From NCBI GenBank assembly GCA_947243855.1, contig CAMXIK010000002.1, forward strand, positions 101,417 through 165,416: 64,000 nucleotides of DNA. The letters are read 5' to 3'. The notes beneath the pieces were generated by a model. It made no database searches. It was not told the origin of the DNA and saw only the letters and a list, made by a program, of their open reading frames with translations. This document shows, one piece after another, positions 1 to 8,260 of the stretch (within the stretch, counting starts at the first letter, position 1; every line of letters starts with the position of its first letter). Made by a program: the position numbers and the translations under genes. This DNA comes from an uncultured Lachnospiraceae bacterium (GTDB taxonomy: Bacteria > Bacillota > Clostridia > Lachnospirales > Lachnospiraceae).

Positions 1-152
1 TCGGTGAGAATGCCGTGGTAGGCGCGATGCCTACCGATGACGAAAATGGCGTGGCAACTGTCGGTTCGGATGTGATCATAGGCGAAAATGCTGTGGTCGG
101 GCCTACTGCCATGGTCAGAAATAATGTAGAAGGTGGTGAAACGGTATGTTAA
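1..152 (+). CDS. glgC: Glucose-1-phosphate adenylyltransferase GlgC, C-terminal end (partial)
   Basis: Only about the last 49 codons lie in the window, open from position 3 and stopping with TAA at 150-152. The peptide has the hexapeptide-like pattern of a left-handed beta helix (GENAVVGAMP, then VIIGENAVVGPTAMV), which is how GlgC ends after its nucleotidyltransferase domain. The enzyme makes ADP-glucose from ATP and glucose-1-phosphate for glycogen synthesis. The assignment rests mainly on the next gene: in Clostridia and Bacilli glgC and glgD are adjacent and their products form a hetero-oligomer. The stop overlaps the glgD start by 7 bases, indicating translational coupling. Without the N-terminal catalytic part the call is strong but not certain. 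Confidence 0.85.
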   Translation, partial: GENAVVGAMPTDDENGVATVGSDVIIGENAVVGPTAMVRNNVEGGETVC

Positions 153-1291
153 AATCAAGCACAGATGTAATCGGTATTATATTTCCTAACAGTTATGACC
201 CTTTGATTCCGGAGCTGGTCAGCGTGCGTTTGATGGCTTCTATCCCTTTTGCCAGCCGTTACCGTATCATTGATTTTATTTTGTCCAGTATGACGCATTC
301 CGGCATTGATAATATTTCCGTCGTGGTAAATAAAAACTACCATTCCCTGATGGACCATCTTGGTTCCGGGCGCGAGTGGGATTTGGTCCGTAAAAACGGC
401 GGCCTGCATATTTTCCCGCCTTTTGCCGAAAAGCAGGTGGGCGGCCCTTATGTGGGACGTGCCGGCGCGTTGGCAAATCTCTTGGGATTCTTGAAGTCCC
501 AGAAGGAAAAGTATGTGGTTATGTCGGACACCAATGTGGTAGTCAACTTTGACTTTAACGCGATGATTAAAGCTCATGAGGAAAGCGGCGCGGATATCAC
601 TATCGCTTACAATGAGCAGGAGCTGCCGAAGGAGCTTTTGGATTACCCGACAAACGACCAGATCTTCTATTATACCTTTGACATCGAGCAGGGACGCATC
701 CGCAAGGTGAGCATCAACCCGAAGACGGACGGCGTGCAGAACACGTCCATGAATATTTTTATCATTGGGCGGGAACTGTTGATCGAGCTTGTCAGCAACG
801 CGTATATGCAGGGACGCTCCTTCTTTATGCGCGATGTGATCATGCCGCAGCTTAGCAAGCTGAATGTGCAGGCCTACAAGTATACGGATTATGTGGCGCG
901 CATCTGCGGTATGAAGAGCTATTTTGAAGAGAACATGAAGCTTTTAGACGATTATAATCTGGACGCTTTGTTCTCGTCCGCGCCTATTTATACGAAGATT
1001 CGCGGCGACAACCCGACCCATTATAAAGACGGCGCGAAAGTACAGAACGTGATGATGGCGGACGGCTGCGTGATTGAGGGCGAAGTGGAAAACAGCGTGA
1101 TTTTCAGGGGCGTTACAATAGGAAAGGGAGCTGTAGTTAAAAACTGTATTCTGATGCAGGACACGGTGGTGGAAGCGGGCGCGAACGTGGAATATCTCAT
1201 TACCGACAAGAACGTCACCATTTCGGCAGGCAAGGAGATGAAAGGCACCGATACCTTCCCGGTTTATATTGAGAAATTTAAAACTGTGTAG
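146..1291 (+). CDS. glgD: Glucose-1-phosphate adenylyltransferase subunit GlgD
   Basis: 381 residues, the usual length for GlgD. It begins IGIIFPNSYDPLIPELVSVR and continues with RLMASIPFASRYRIIDFILS, the degenerate nucleotidyltransferase start typical of GlgD: the glycine-rich GG.GTRL loop of the catalytic GlgC is missing. The C-terminal third (from about residue 290) is a left-handed beta helix (VIEGEVENSVIFRGVTIGKG). From family knowledge GlgD is a weakly active or regulatory partner that raises the activity of GlgC in ADP-glucose formation. It overlaps the end of glgC by 7 bases, so the two are co-transcribed, and a hairpin terminator follows. The start was chosen because of this overlap and the conserved N-terminus. 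Confidence 0.95.
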   Translation: MLKSSTDVIGIIFPNSYDPLIPELVSVRLMASIPFASRYRIIDFILSSMTHSGIDNISVVVNKNYHSLMDHLGSGREWDLVRKNGGLHIFPPFAEKQVGGPYVGRAGALANLLGFLKSQKEKYVVMSDTNVVVNFDFNAMIKAHEESGADITIAYNEQELPKELLDYPTNDQIFYYTFDIEQGRIRKVSINPKTDGVQNTSMNIFIIGRELLIELVSNAYMQGRSFFMRDVIMPQLSKLNVQAYKYTDYVARICGMKSYFEENMKLLDDYNLDALFSSAPIYTKIRGDNPTHYKDGAKVQNVMMADGCVIEGEVENSVIFRGVTIGKGAVVKNCILMQDTVVEAGANVEYLITDKNVTISAGKEMKGTDTFPVYIEKFKTV

Positions 1292-1325
1292 GCGGGAGCA
1301 AATAGTATAAATTACATGTGTTATA

Positions 1326-1358
1326 AAAAAACTGCATTGTTAAAATGCAGTTTTTTTT
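1326..1358 (+). terminator. Rho-independent terminator after glgD
   Basis: A 13-bp perfect inverted repeat (arms 1326-1338 and 1344-1356, 5-base loop) centred on ACTGCATT/AATGCAGT and running into eight T. It lies 34 bases after the glgD stop and about 50 before the carB start, so it should separate the glycogen operon from carB. Because its outer part is A/T, it could act in both directions. Confidence 0.85.
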
Positions 1359-1405
1359 GTATACTTATTTCTAGTACAGAAACAGAGAAGACATGGAGGG
1401 AAAAT

Positions 1406-4400
1406 ATGCCACGCAGAACAGATATTCACAAGGTATTGATCATTGGCTCCGGCCCGATTATTATTGGACAGGCGTGCGAGTTTGACTATTCGGGAACACA
1501 GGCGTGTAAGGCGCTGCGGAAATTGGGATATGAGATTGTGCTTGTCAATTCCAATCCGGCGACGATTATGACCGACCCGGAGACGGCGGACGTCACTTAT
1601 ATCGAACCGCTCAATGCAGAACGGTTAGAACAGATCATTGCAAAGGAACGCCCCGATGCGCTGCTTCCGAATCTGGGAGGGCAGTCCGGGCTTAATTTGT
1701 GCGCCGAGCTGAACAAGGCGGGTGTTTTAGAGAAATACAATGTCAAGGTGATCGGCGTGCAGGTGGACGCCATCGAGCGAGGGGAAGACCGGATCGAATT
1801 TAAGAAGACCATGAACGAGCTGGGAATTGAGATGGCCCGCAGCGAGGTGGCTTATTCTGTGGATGAGGCGCTGGCCATTGCGGAGAAATTAGGTTATCCA
1901 GTAGTGCTTCGTCCCGCCTACACCATGGGCGGTGCGGGCGGCGGTCTCGTTTATAACAGGGACGAGCTGAAAGTGGTGTGCGCTAGAGGGCTGCAGGCCA
2001 GTCTGGTGGGGCAGGTTCTGGTGGAGGAATCGATTCTCGGCTGGGAAGAACTGGAGCTTGAGGTGGTGCGCGATGCAGACAACAATATTATTACGGTCTG
2101 CTTTATCGAAAATATCGACCCGCTCGGCGTGCACACGGGGGATTCCTTCTGTTCCGCGCCCATGCTTACCATTTCGGAGGAATGCCAGAAGAAGCTGCAG
2201 GAGCAGGCTTATAAGATTGTAGAGTCGGTACAGGTAATCGGCGGTACGAACGTGCAGTTTGCCCACGACCCGGTGACCGACCGCATCATTGTGATCGAGA
2301 TTAACCCCCGTACGTCCCGCTCTTCGGCGCTTGCGAGCAAAGCGACGGGCTTTCCCATTGCGCTGGTGTCTTCCATGCTGGCGGCGGGCCTTACGCTTAA
2401 GGATATTCCCTGCGGCAAGTATGGGACTTTGGACAAATATGTGCCAGACGGCGATTATGTGGTGATCAAGTTTGCCCGCTGGGCTTTTGAGAAATTCAAA
2501 GGGGTGGAGGATAAGCTGGGTACGCAGATGCGCGCCGTGGGCGAGGTCATGAGTATCGGCAAGACTTACAAGGAGGCGTTCCAGAAAGCCATCCGTTCTT
2601 TGGAGACGGGGCGTTATGGACTCGGCCATGCGAAGGATTTTGATACCCTGCCGAAAGAGGAACTGCTCAGAAGATTGTCTACGGCTTCCAGCGAACGGCA
2701 TTTCCTCATGTATGAGGCTCTTCGCAAGGGAGCTACGGTGGAGGAAATCTTTGAGATTACCAAAGTGAAGGCGTACTTTATCGAGCAGATGAAGGAGCTG
2801 GTGGAGGAAGAAGAGTCCATTCTGAACTACAGAGGGAAAATGCTGCCGGACGATATGCTGATTACGGCCAAAAAGGACGGCTTTTCCGATAAGTATTTAA
2901 GCCAGCTTCTGGAAATACCGGAGGCGGATATCCGTAACCGCCGTCTTGCGCTCGGCGTGGAGGAAGCGTGGGAGGGCGTTCATGTCAGCGGCACAAAAGA
3001 TAACGCCTACTATTATTCGACCTACAATGCGCCGGACAAGAATCCTGTGAATGAGGATAAACAAAAAATCATGATTCTGGGCGGCGGGCCAAACCGTATC
3101 GGACAGGGCATCGAGTTTGACTATTGCTGCGTTCACGCGGCGATGGCCCTGAAAAAGCTGGGCTTTGAGACGATTATCGTGAACTGTAATCCGGAGACTG
3201 TGTCCACCGACTATGACACTTCGGATAAGCTGTATTTTGAGCCGCTTACCTTGGAAGATGTGCTGAGTATTTACAACAAAGAAAAGCCCCTTGGCGTGAT
3301 TGCGCAGTTTGGCGGGCAGACGCCTTTGAATCTGGCGTCGGAGCTGGAAAAGAACGGCGTGCGTATCTTGGGCACGTCCCCTTCCGTCATCGATCTGGCG
3401 GAGGATCGCGACCAGTTCCGGGCGATGATGGAGAAACTGGAAATTCCCATGCCGGAGTCTGGCATGGCCACCACCGTGGAGGAAGCTCTCGGCATTGCGG
3501 CAAAGATCGGCTATCCTGTGATGGTGCGTCCTTCTTATGTGCTGGGCGGCAGAGGCATGGAGGTGGTTTACGACGACGAGAGCATGACGGAGTATATGAA
3601 TGCGGCAGTGGGCGTGACCCCGGACAGGCCGATTCTGATCGACCGCTTCTTAAATCATGCGTTAGAGTGCGAGGCGGACGCCATCAGCGACGGTTCCCAC
3701 GCCTTTGTGCCTGCTGTGATGGAGCATATCGAGCTTGCGGGCATCCATTCCGGCGATTCGGCCTGTATCATTCCTTCCGTGCACATCCCGGAGGAGAGCG
3801 TGGAGACGATCAAAGAGTACACGAGAAAGATCGCGGAGGAAATGCACGTCAAGGGCTTGATGAACATGCAGTATGCGATTGAGAATGGCAAGGTATTTGT
3901 GTTGGAAGCCAATCCCAGAGCGTCCCGTACGGTGCCGTTAGTGTCTAAAGTCTGCAATATCCGTATGGTGCCTCTGGCCACGGATATTATTACCGCAGAT
4001 ATCACGGGCCGGCCTTCGCCGATTTTGGGGCTTCATGAACAGACGGTGCCTTACTACGGCGTAAAGGAGGCAGTCTTCCCCTTCAATATGTTCCCGGAAG
4101 TAGATCCCATTCTGGGGCCGGAAATGCGCTCTACTGGCGAAGTGCTGGGCCTGTCCCGTTCCTACGGCGAAGCCTTTTTCAAGGCGCAGGAGGCGGTGCA
4201 GTCAAAGCTTCCTATGGGGGGAACGGTGTTAATCTCCGTCAACAAGAAGGATAAGGATGAGGTGGTCGAGGTAGCGAAGCGGCTTTCGGAGGACGGTTTT
4301 AAAATCGTTGCTACGGAAGGCACGTACAATTTGATTACGGCGGCGGGGATTCCCGCCACAAAGGCGAAAAAGATTTACGAGGGACGGCCAAATGTAAACG

Positions 4401-4624
4401 ATATGATTACCAACGGGGATTTTGACCTGATCATCAACTCCCCTGTAGGCAAGGACAGCGTGCACGACGACAGCTATCTACGCAAGGCGGCGATTAAGGC
4501 GAAGACGCCCTATATCACCACGGTGGCGGCGGCGAAAGTGACGGCCGAGGGGATTCATTACCTGAAAACCCACAAAGGCAGCGAAGTCAAGTCCTTGCAG
4601 GAACTGCACGGGGAGATACAGTAA
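1406..4624 (+). CDS. carB: Carbamoyl-phosphate synthase large subunit
   Basis: 1072 residues, matching the usual 1060-1075 of CarB. The enzyme forms carbamoyl phosphate from bicarbonate, ammonia (supplied by CarA from glutamine) and two ATP, for pyrimidine and arginine synthesis. Two homologous ATP-grasp halves are visible: the first opens with LIIGSGPIIIGQACEFDYSG and the second (about residue 555) with ILGGGPNRIGQGIEFDYCC; the C-terminal MGS-like allosteric domain (about 930 on) follows. The reading frame extends upstream to 1316 through the terminator hairpin, but ATG 1406 is preceded by GGAGGG at the right spacing and gives the conserved start PRRTDIHKVL. No carA is adjacent, which is unusual, so the small subunit must be elsewhere or upstream of the window. 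Confidence 0.97.
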   Translation: MPRRTDIHKVLIIGSGPIIIGQACEFDYSGTQACKALRKLGYEIVLVNSNPATIMTDPETADVTYIEPLNAERLEQIIAKERPDALLPNLGGQSGLNLCAELNKAGVLEKYNVKVIGVQVDAIERGEDRIEFKKTMNELGIEMARSEVAYSVDEALAIAEKLGYPVVLRPAYTMGGAGGGLVYNRDELKVVCARGLQASLVGQVLVEESILGWEELELEVVRDADNNIITVCFIENIDPLGVHTGDSFCSAPMLTISEECQKKLQEQAYKIVESVQVIGGTNVQFAHDPVTDRIIVIEINPRTSRSSALASKATGFPIALVSSMLAAGLTLKDIPCGKYGTLDKYVPDGDYVVIKFARWAFEKFKGVEDKLGTQMRAVGEVMSIGKTYKEAFQKAIRSLETGRYGLGHAKDFDTLPKEELLRRLSTASSERHFLMYEALRKGATVEEIFEITKVKAYFIEQMKELVEEEESILNYRGKMLPDDMLITAKKDGFSDKYLSQLLEIPEADIRNRRLALGVEEAWEGVHVSGTKDNAYYYSTYNAPDKNPVNEDKQKIMILGGGPNRIGQGIEFDYCCVHAAMALKKLGFETIIVNCNPETVSTDYDTSDKLYFEPLTLEDVLSIYNKEKPLGVIAQFGGQTPLNLASELEKNGVRILGTSPSVIDLAEDRDQFRAMMEKLEIPMPESGMATTVEEALGIAAKIGYPVMVRPSYVLGGRGMEVVYDDESMTEYMNAAVGVTPDRPILIDRFLNHALECEADAISDGSHAFVPAVMEHIELAGIHSGDSACIIPSVHIPEESVETIKEYTRKIAEEMHVKGLMNMQYAIENGKVFVLEANPRASRTVPLVSKVCNIRMVPLATDIITADITGRPSPILGLHEQTVPYYGVKEAVFPFNMFPEVDPILGPEMRSTGEVLGLSRSYGEAFFKAQEAVQSKLPMGGTVLISVNKKDKDEVVEVAKRLSEDGFKIVATEGTYNLITAAGIPATKAKKIYEGRPNVNDMITNGDFDLIINSPVGKDSVHDDSYLRKAAIKAKTPYITTVAAAKVTAEGIHYLKTHKGSEVKSLQELHGEIQ

Positions 4625-4650
4625 AAAAATTGTGAAAGGATGGAAAAGAA

Positions 4651-5031
4651 ATGAAATTGGATGCAGCGGCGGTAAACAAGTGGGAGACGTCTTTGAAAGA
4701 GGCGGAATATATGAGTGCGGACGACCACATTGTCGAACATACGAAGGGTGATTTGTGGGAATTTATGTCCCAGACCAGAGGTAATTTTTTCTTTACCAAC
4801 GAGAAGTTTATTTTTGCAGGCGGACTGCTTGGCGCGAGCAATTTTGCCGTAAAGTACAGCGACATTAAGGAATTGAAGCTTGTCAATGTGGGCGGATTGA
4901 TTCCGATCATTCCCACGGGCATTATGGTGATCTGCCAGAATCCCGAAAATGGAAAAACCGTGAAGCATAAATGCTCTGTTATGAAGAGAAAAGAGTGGAT
5001 CGAGTATCTGCGGGGAAAAGCAAGACTGTAA
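4651..5031 (+). CDS. Small PH/GRAM-like domain protein, unknown function
   Basis: 126 residues, soluble, no signal or membrane segment. The central part (FFFTNEKFIFAGG, then SDIKELKLVN, then GIMVICQN) has the alternating strand pattern of bacterial PH-like or GRAM-type domains, and the C-terminus (KRKEWIEYLRG) would be the closing helix of such a fold. I do not recognise a specific family, so the fold is an inference. It has its own ribosome site (GAAAGGATGG), begins 26 bases after carB and is followed by a strong terminator, so it is probably the last gene of the carB transcript. No functional link to CarB is evident. Confidence 0.75.
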   Translation: MKLDAAAVNKWETSLKEAEYMSADDHIVEHTKGDLWEFMSQTRGNFFFTNEKFIFAGGLLGASNFAVKYSDIKELKLVNVGGLIPIIPTGIMVICQNPENGKTVKHKCSVMKRKEWIEYLRGKARL

Positions 5032-5049
5032 ATAGTGGGTACATAGAGG

Positions 5050-5086
5050 CTGCCGCATCGCGAATGGTGCGGCAGTTTTTGTTTTG
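5050..5086 (+). terminator. Rho-independent terminator after the PH-like gene
   Basis: GC-rich 8-bp stem (CTGCCGCA 5050-5057 with TGCGGCAG 5068-5075, 10-base loop), followed by TTTTTGTTTT. It closes the carB transcript. Confidence 0.88.
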
Positions 5087-5121
5087 TAAAATAAAAACTT
5101 GTTACTATTTTTAGCTTTTTG

Positions 5122-5130
5122 TGATATACT
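5122..5130 (+). promoter_or_regulatory. Extended -10 promoter for the DUF4143 ATPase
   Basis: TGATATACT at 5122-5130 fits an extended -10 (TGn plus TATACT). A weak -35 (TTACTA, 5102-5107) lies 17 bases upstream. It is placed between the terminator at 5050-5086 and the ATPase start at 5163, where a new promoter is needed. Confidence 0.5.
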
Positions 5131-5162
5131 ATAAAAAATAAAAACATATATAGGTGGGAAAT

Positions 5163-6350
5163 ATGGTACAGAGAAAACAATATCTGGACAAATTGATAAA
5201 GGCAAGGGACAAGCAGATCATCAAGGTGGTGACCGGCGTGCGCCGCTGTGGAAAATCCACCTTATTACAGCAATTTCAGGCGTACTTGCGAGAGCAGGGC
5301 GTGGAGGAGAGGCAGATCATTTTCCTAAATTTTGAGCGGCTGGAAAATGAGCCGCTGTTGGAATATCATGCGCTGTATGAGTATGTCAAGCAAAGACTTG
5401 TTTCAGGGCGGACGACTTATATTTTTCTGGATGAGATTCAGGCTGTGCCGGAGTTTCAGAAAGCGGTTGATTCCCTGTTTGTCATGGAATACACAGACCT
5501 CTATCTCACGGGTTCCAATGCGCATATGCTTTCTGGTGAGCTGGCCACGTTTTTGTCGGGAAGGTATCTGGAAATACAGATGCTGCCGTTGTCATTTGCG
5601 GAATATCTGGAATTGTCGGGAGGCGATAGGAGGGACGCGTGGAACAGATATTTTGTGAACGGCGGTTTTCCCTATACGGCCAGCATTGAGGAGGAAGAGA
5701 TCAGACGAGACTACCTACAGGGGATTTATCATACGGTTTTATTAAAGGATATAGTGGAACGGAAACGGATTCAGGATGTTACCCTGTTAGAGAGTGTGAT
5801 ACGGTTTCTGTTTGACAATGTGGGCAATATGGTGTCTTCCAAGAAAATAGCGGACAGTCTCACGTCTTTCGGGAGAAAAACCACTTCTGCAACCGTAGAA
5901 AACTATATTCATGCGCTGGAGGAGGCGTTTATTCTATACAGGGCGGGAAGATATGATGTAAAGGGAAAACAGTATTTAAAGTCTCTGGAAAAATATTATT
6001 TAGTAGATCAGGGGCTGCGAAATCTGGTATCTGGCAGACGGGGACGGGATGTGGGATATGTGTTGGAAAATATGGTATATCTGGAACTTCGACGGCGGGG
6101 ATATCAGGTTTTTGTCGGTAAAGTGGGAAATTTGGAGATTGATTTTGTCGCCGAAAGGGGAGGGGACAGAGCGTATTATCAGGTTTCCGCCAGCATTCTT
6201 GATTCGCAGACCTATCAGAGGGAATTGGCGCCGCTTAAGGCGGTCAAGGATCATTATCCCAAATATATCGTGACGATGGATGAGATACCGATGAGTGAGG
6301 ATGGCATAAAGCAGATCAATGCGATGGCCTTTCTGCTGGGTGAGATTTAA
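5163..6350 (+). CDS. AAA-family ATP-binding protein with DUF4143 C-terminus
   Basis: 395 residues. Walker A is GVRRCGKST (residues 25-33) and Walker B is TYIFLDEIQ (about 80-88), followed by the sensor-like LTGSNAHML and a winged-helix/DUF4143 region (from about 200: VGNMVSSKKIADSL) that ends in a nuclease-like core, LEIDFVAERGG...AYYQVS, resembling the D-E-Q/K pattern of restriction-like folds. These proteins are widespread in Clostridia and Bacteroides, with no settled function; roles in defence or DNA handling have been suggested. ATG 5163 has GGTGGG 5 bases upstream; an in-frame GTG nine bases earlier lies inside that site and is less likely. A second, diverged member of the family lies 3 kb downstream, on the far side of the ABC exporter. 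Confidence 0.9.
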   Translation: MVQRKQYLDKLIKARDKQIIKVVTGVRRCGKSTLLQQFQAYLREQGVEERQIIFLNFERLENEPLLEYHALYEYVKQRLVSGRTTYIFLDEIQAVPEFQKAVDSLFVMEYTDLYLTGSNAHMLSGELATFLSGRYLEIQMLPLSFAEYLELSGGDRRDAWNRYFVNGGFPYTASIEEEEIRRDYLQGIYHTVLLKDIVERKRIQDVTLLESVIRFLFDNVGNMVSSKKIADSLTSFGRKTTSATVENYIHALEEAFILYRAGRYDVKGKQYLKSLEKYYLVDQGLRNLVSGRRGRDVGYVLENMVYLELRRRGYQVFVGKVGNLEIDFVAERGGDRAYYQVSASILDSQTYQRELAPLKAVKDHYPKYIVTMDEIPMSEDGIKQINAMAFLLGEI

Positions 6351-6378
6351 AAGGACGGCGTTTTATTATAATTAATGT

Positions 6379-6407
6379 TTGACAGATTTTAAAGACTGTG
6401 ATATTCT
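6379..6407 (+). promoter_or_regulatory. Strong sigma-A-type promoter of the ABC exporter leader
   Basis: TTGACA (6379-6384), 17-base spacer, TATTCT (6402-6407) with a TG at 6399-6400 making an extended -10. Transcription would start near 6414, giving about 250 bases of leader before the ATPase gene. It is one of the best promoters in the window. Confidence 0.75.
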
Positions 6408-6436
6408 ATCTGAAAATTCAAAGAGGAGAACGAGAT

Positions 6437-6514
6437 ATGTTACACACGATTTTATCCCGAATTTTGGTCATTATGGGTATTATGCAGATTTTTCAGATTA
6501 CGGTCACAGCCTGA
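6437..6514 (+). CDS. Putative 25-residue leader peptide upstream of the ABC exporter
   Basis: An ATG-to-TGA ORF of 25 codons preceded by GAGGAG at 6423-6428 and lying about 23 bases into the predicted transcript. The peptide is strongly hydrophobic (SRILVIMGIMQIFQITVTA at its end). Its place directly after a strong promoter, before two strong RNA hairpins and an exporter operon, is what one expects of a translation-sensing leader peptide. It could instead be a tiny membrane peptide or type I toxin-like protein. I know of no homologue; the evidence is the ribosome site, the position and the length. Confidence 0.5.
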   Translation: MLHTILSRILVIMGIMQIFQITVTA

Positions 6515-6660
6515 AAGTGGCGAAAAGCCAATAGACGCATGGCCGTAAGACGGAAAGTCTTATTTGGCTATGCGGGGATCAGGATTCAGATAGGAGAACC
6601 GCATGGGAAGTGCACGAGAGTGTACGGAACAGGCGGTTCTCTTCGCGTTTAAAGGAGAAG
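6515..6660 (+). promoter_or_regulatory. Structured RNA leader of the ABC exporter
   Basis: Two extended hairpins fill the space between the leader peptide and the ATPase gene. The first pairs 6536-6544 with 6566-6574 (9 bp, one G-U) and carries an inner 6-bp hairpin, TAAGAC/GTCTTA, closing the GGAAA loop at 6552-6556. The second pairs GAGAACCGC (6594-6602) with GCGGTTCTC (6633-6641), a perfect 9 bp, and carries an inner 6-bp hairpin closed by the GNRA-type loop GAGA (6616-6619). Neither is followed by a proper T-run, so this does not look like a plain terminator. A second possible start, ATG 6603 with AGGAGA just before it, opens a 38-codon frame that overlaps the ATPase start out of frame. 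I could not match it to T-box, ykkC, yybP or c-di-GMP consensus elements. Confidence 0.55.
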
Positions 6661-6666
6661 ACAGAA

Positions 6667-7467
6667 ATGCAGGCAATCAAGGTGGAAAATTTATCGAAGA
6701 CATTCCGGGTAAAGCGTAAGGAAAAAGGGATGAAGGGAAGCGTCAAGGCCATTCTGCATCCGCAGACGGAAGAAATTCGGGCGGTGAAGGATGTTTCCTT
6801 TGCCGTGGAGGAGGGGGAAATGCTGGCTTTTATCGGGCCAAACGGCGCAGGGAAGAGCACGACGATCAAGATGCTGACAGGGATTCTCTATCCCGACGGC
6901 GGTCATGCGGAGGTGCTTGGCGTTGACCCCGTGAAAAAGCGCAGGCAGCTTGCTTACAGAATCGGAACGGTATTCGGGCAGAAGGAGCAGCTTTGGACAC
7001 ACTTAACTCCTTATGACAATTTTCGTTTTTTCGGGGCAATCTATGATCTTTCGGAGAAAGAGACAGAGGCGCGGATCGACGAGCTTTTGGAGCGGTTTGC
7101 ATTGGAGGATTTTATCAATACCCCGGTGCGGAATCTATCGCTGGGACAGCGCATCCGCTGTGAGATTGTGGCTTCGCTGCTTCATCGGCCTAAGGTGCTT
7201 TTTCTGGATGAACCCACAATCGGCTTAGACCCAGTGGTGAAGGAAAACGTTCGGGAACTGATCAGGCAGATGAACGAGGAGGAGCAGACCACCATTTTTC
7301 TGACTAGCCACGATGTGGGAGACATCGAGAAGCTTTGCAGGCGCATGATCGTTGTAAATGCGGGACAGATTGTGCTGGATGATTCCGTGGAGCATTTGAA
7401 ACGTCATGATCCGCAGCATTCTCTGGAAGAGATTATTGTGGATATTTATAAATCGGAGGAGGACTGA
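6667..7467 (+). CDS. ABC-2 type exporter, ATP-binding subunit (COG4586-like)
   Basis: 266 residues. Walker A GPNGAGKST (57-65), signature LSLGQ (157-161) and Walker B VLFLDEP (177-183), followed by the D-loop GLDP and the switch His in TSHDVGD. The insert before Walker A (about residues 14-37, basic and including HPQTEEI) is characteristic of the COG4586 ATPases that work with COG4587/COG3694 permeases. It would hydrolyse ATP to drive export through the two membrane subunits encoded next. The substrate is unknown; relatives include drug and viologen exporters. ATG 6667 follows AAAGGAGAAG; an upstream in-frame start at 6610 would lie inside the leader hairpin. The stop is one base before the next start, so the three genes are one operon. 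Confidence 0.93.
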   Translation: MQAIKVENLSKTFRVKRKEKGMKGSVKAILHPQTEEIRAVKDVSFAVEEGEMLAFIGPNGAGKSTTIKMLTGILYPDGGHAEVLGVDPVKKRRQLAYRIGTVFGQKEQLWTHLTPYDNFRFFGAIYDLSEKETEARIDELLERFALEDFINTPVRNLSLGQRIRCEIVASLLHRPKVLFLDEPTIGLDPVVKENVRELIRQMNEEEQTTIFLTSHDVGDIEKLCRRMIVVNAGQIVLDDSVEHLKRHDPQHSLEEIIVDIYKSEED

Positions 7468-7468
7468 A

Positions 7469-8260
7469 ATGAGAAAATATGCGGTGATTTACAGTTCGGT
7501 TCTGATGGAGAACCTACAGTATGCGGCGAATGTAGCGCTCGGATTTTTCGGCTATTTTGTTTTTATTTTTATCTTTATCAAGCTCTGGGGATACATGTAC
7601 CGTACGCCCGGGGAGTTGATTGCGGGCTATACGAAGGAGCAGATGATTTGGTATGTGATGATGACGGAAATGTTGTTTTTTGGTTCTGGCGCGGCTTCTG
7701 TGGCAGGAGAGGTGGCGGGGGATATCCGGGGCGGCAATATCGTCTATCTGCTCAATAAGCCATACCACTATACGCTGTATGTCCTGACCAAATATACCGG
7801 GGAGTGGAGTGTCCGGCTGCCCATGTACGCAGCTTTGGCTGTGGTGATCGGGGTGGTGATGGTAGGGCCGCTGCCAAGGTTTCCGCTTGCAGCGGTTCCA
7901 GCGATGGCGCTGTGCGTGGTTCTGGGACTTACCATTAACGCGGTGTTCAAGTTGTGTATCAGCCTGTTTTCTTTCTGGATTGAAGATACGACGCCCTTCC
8001 AGTGGCTGTATAATAAACTGATCGTGGTGTTGGGAATCCTGTTTCCGGTAGAAATCTTTCCACAAAAATTACAACCGTTATTAAAAATGACGCCGATTTA
8101 TACGGTGTGCTACGGACCGGCCAAGCTGATTGTGGATTTTAGTCCGGAGAAATGTGTGGAAATTCTGGCGGCGCAGGGAGTATATCTGGCAGTAGGTTGT
8201 GGGCTGATGTTCTTGATTTACGGAAAAGGGGTGAAGAAGCTGTATGTTAACGGCGGTTAA
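7469..8260 (+). CDS. ABC-2 type exporter permease (COG4587-like)
   Basis: 263 residues with about six hydrophobic segments: near 20-45 (ALGFFGYFVFIFIFIKLW), 60-80, 105-160, 170-190 and 225-250. The start (KYAVIYSSVLMENLQYAAN) and the cytosolic segment GGNIVYLLNKPYHYTLYVL fit the COG4587 half of the COG4586-4587-3694 exporter. It should sit in the cytoplasmic membrane and form the pore with the following gene product. The ATG lies directly after the ATPase stop with GGAGGA upstream, and its 3' end overlaps the next gene by 17 bases, so translation is coupled. Nothing in the sequence shows the substrate. Confidence 0.9.
   Translation: MRKYAVIYSSVLMENLQYAANVALGFFGYFVFIFIFIKLWGYMYRTPGELIAGYTKEQMIWYVMMTEMLFFGSGAASVAGEVAGDIRGGNIVYLLNKPYHYTLYVLTKYTGEWSVRLPMYAALAVVIGVVMVGPLPRFPLAAVPAMALCVVLGLTINAVFKLCISLFSFWIEDTTPFQWLYNKLIVVLGILFPVEIFPQKLQPLLKMTPIYTVCYGPAKLIVDFSPEKCVEILAAQGVYLAVGCGLMFLIYGKGVKKLYVNGG

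Noticed and set aside
1889..2701. 270-codon open frame on the reverse strand
   Set aside because: Shadow of carB; basic, His-rich product and no start signals.
6515..6660. Known riboswitch before the ABC exporter
   Set aside because: Compared by eye with T-box, ykkC guanidine, yybP-ykoY and c-di-GMP consensus sequences; none of the conserved cores is present.
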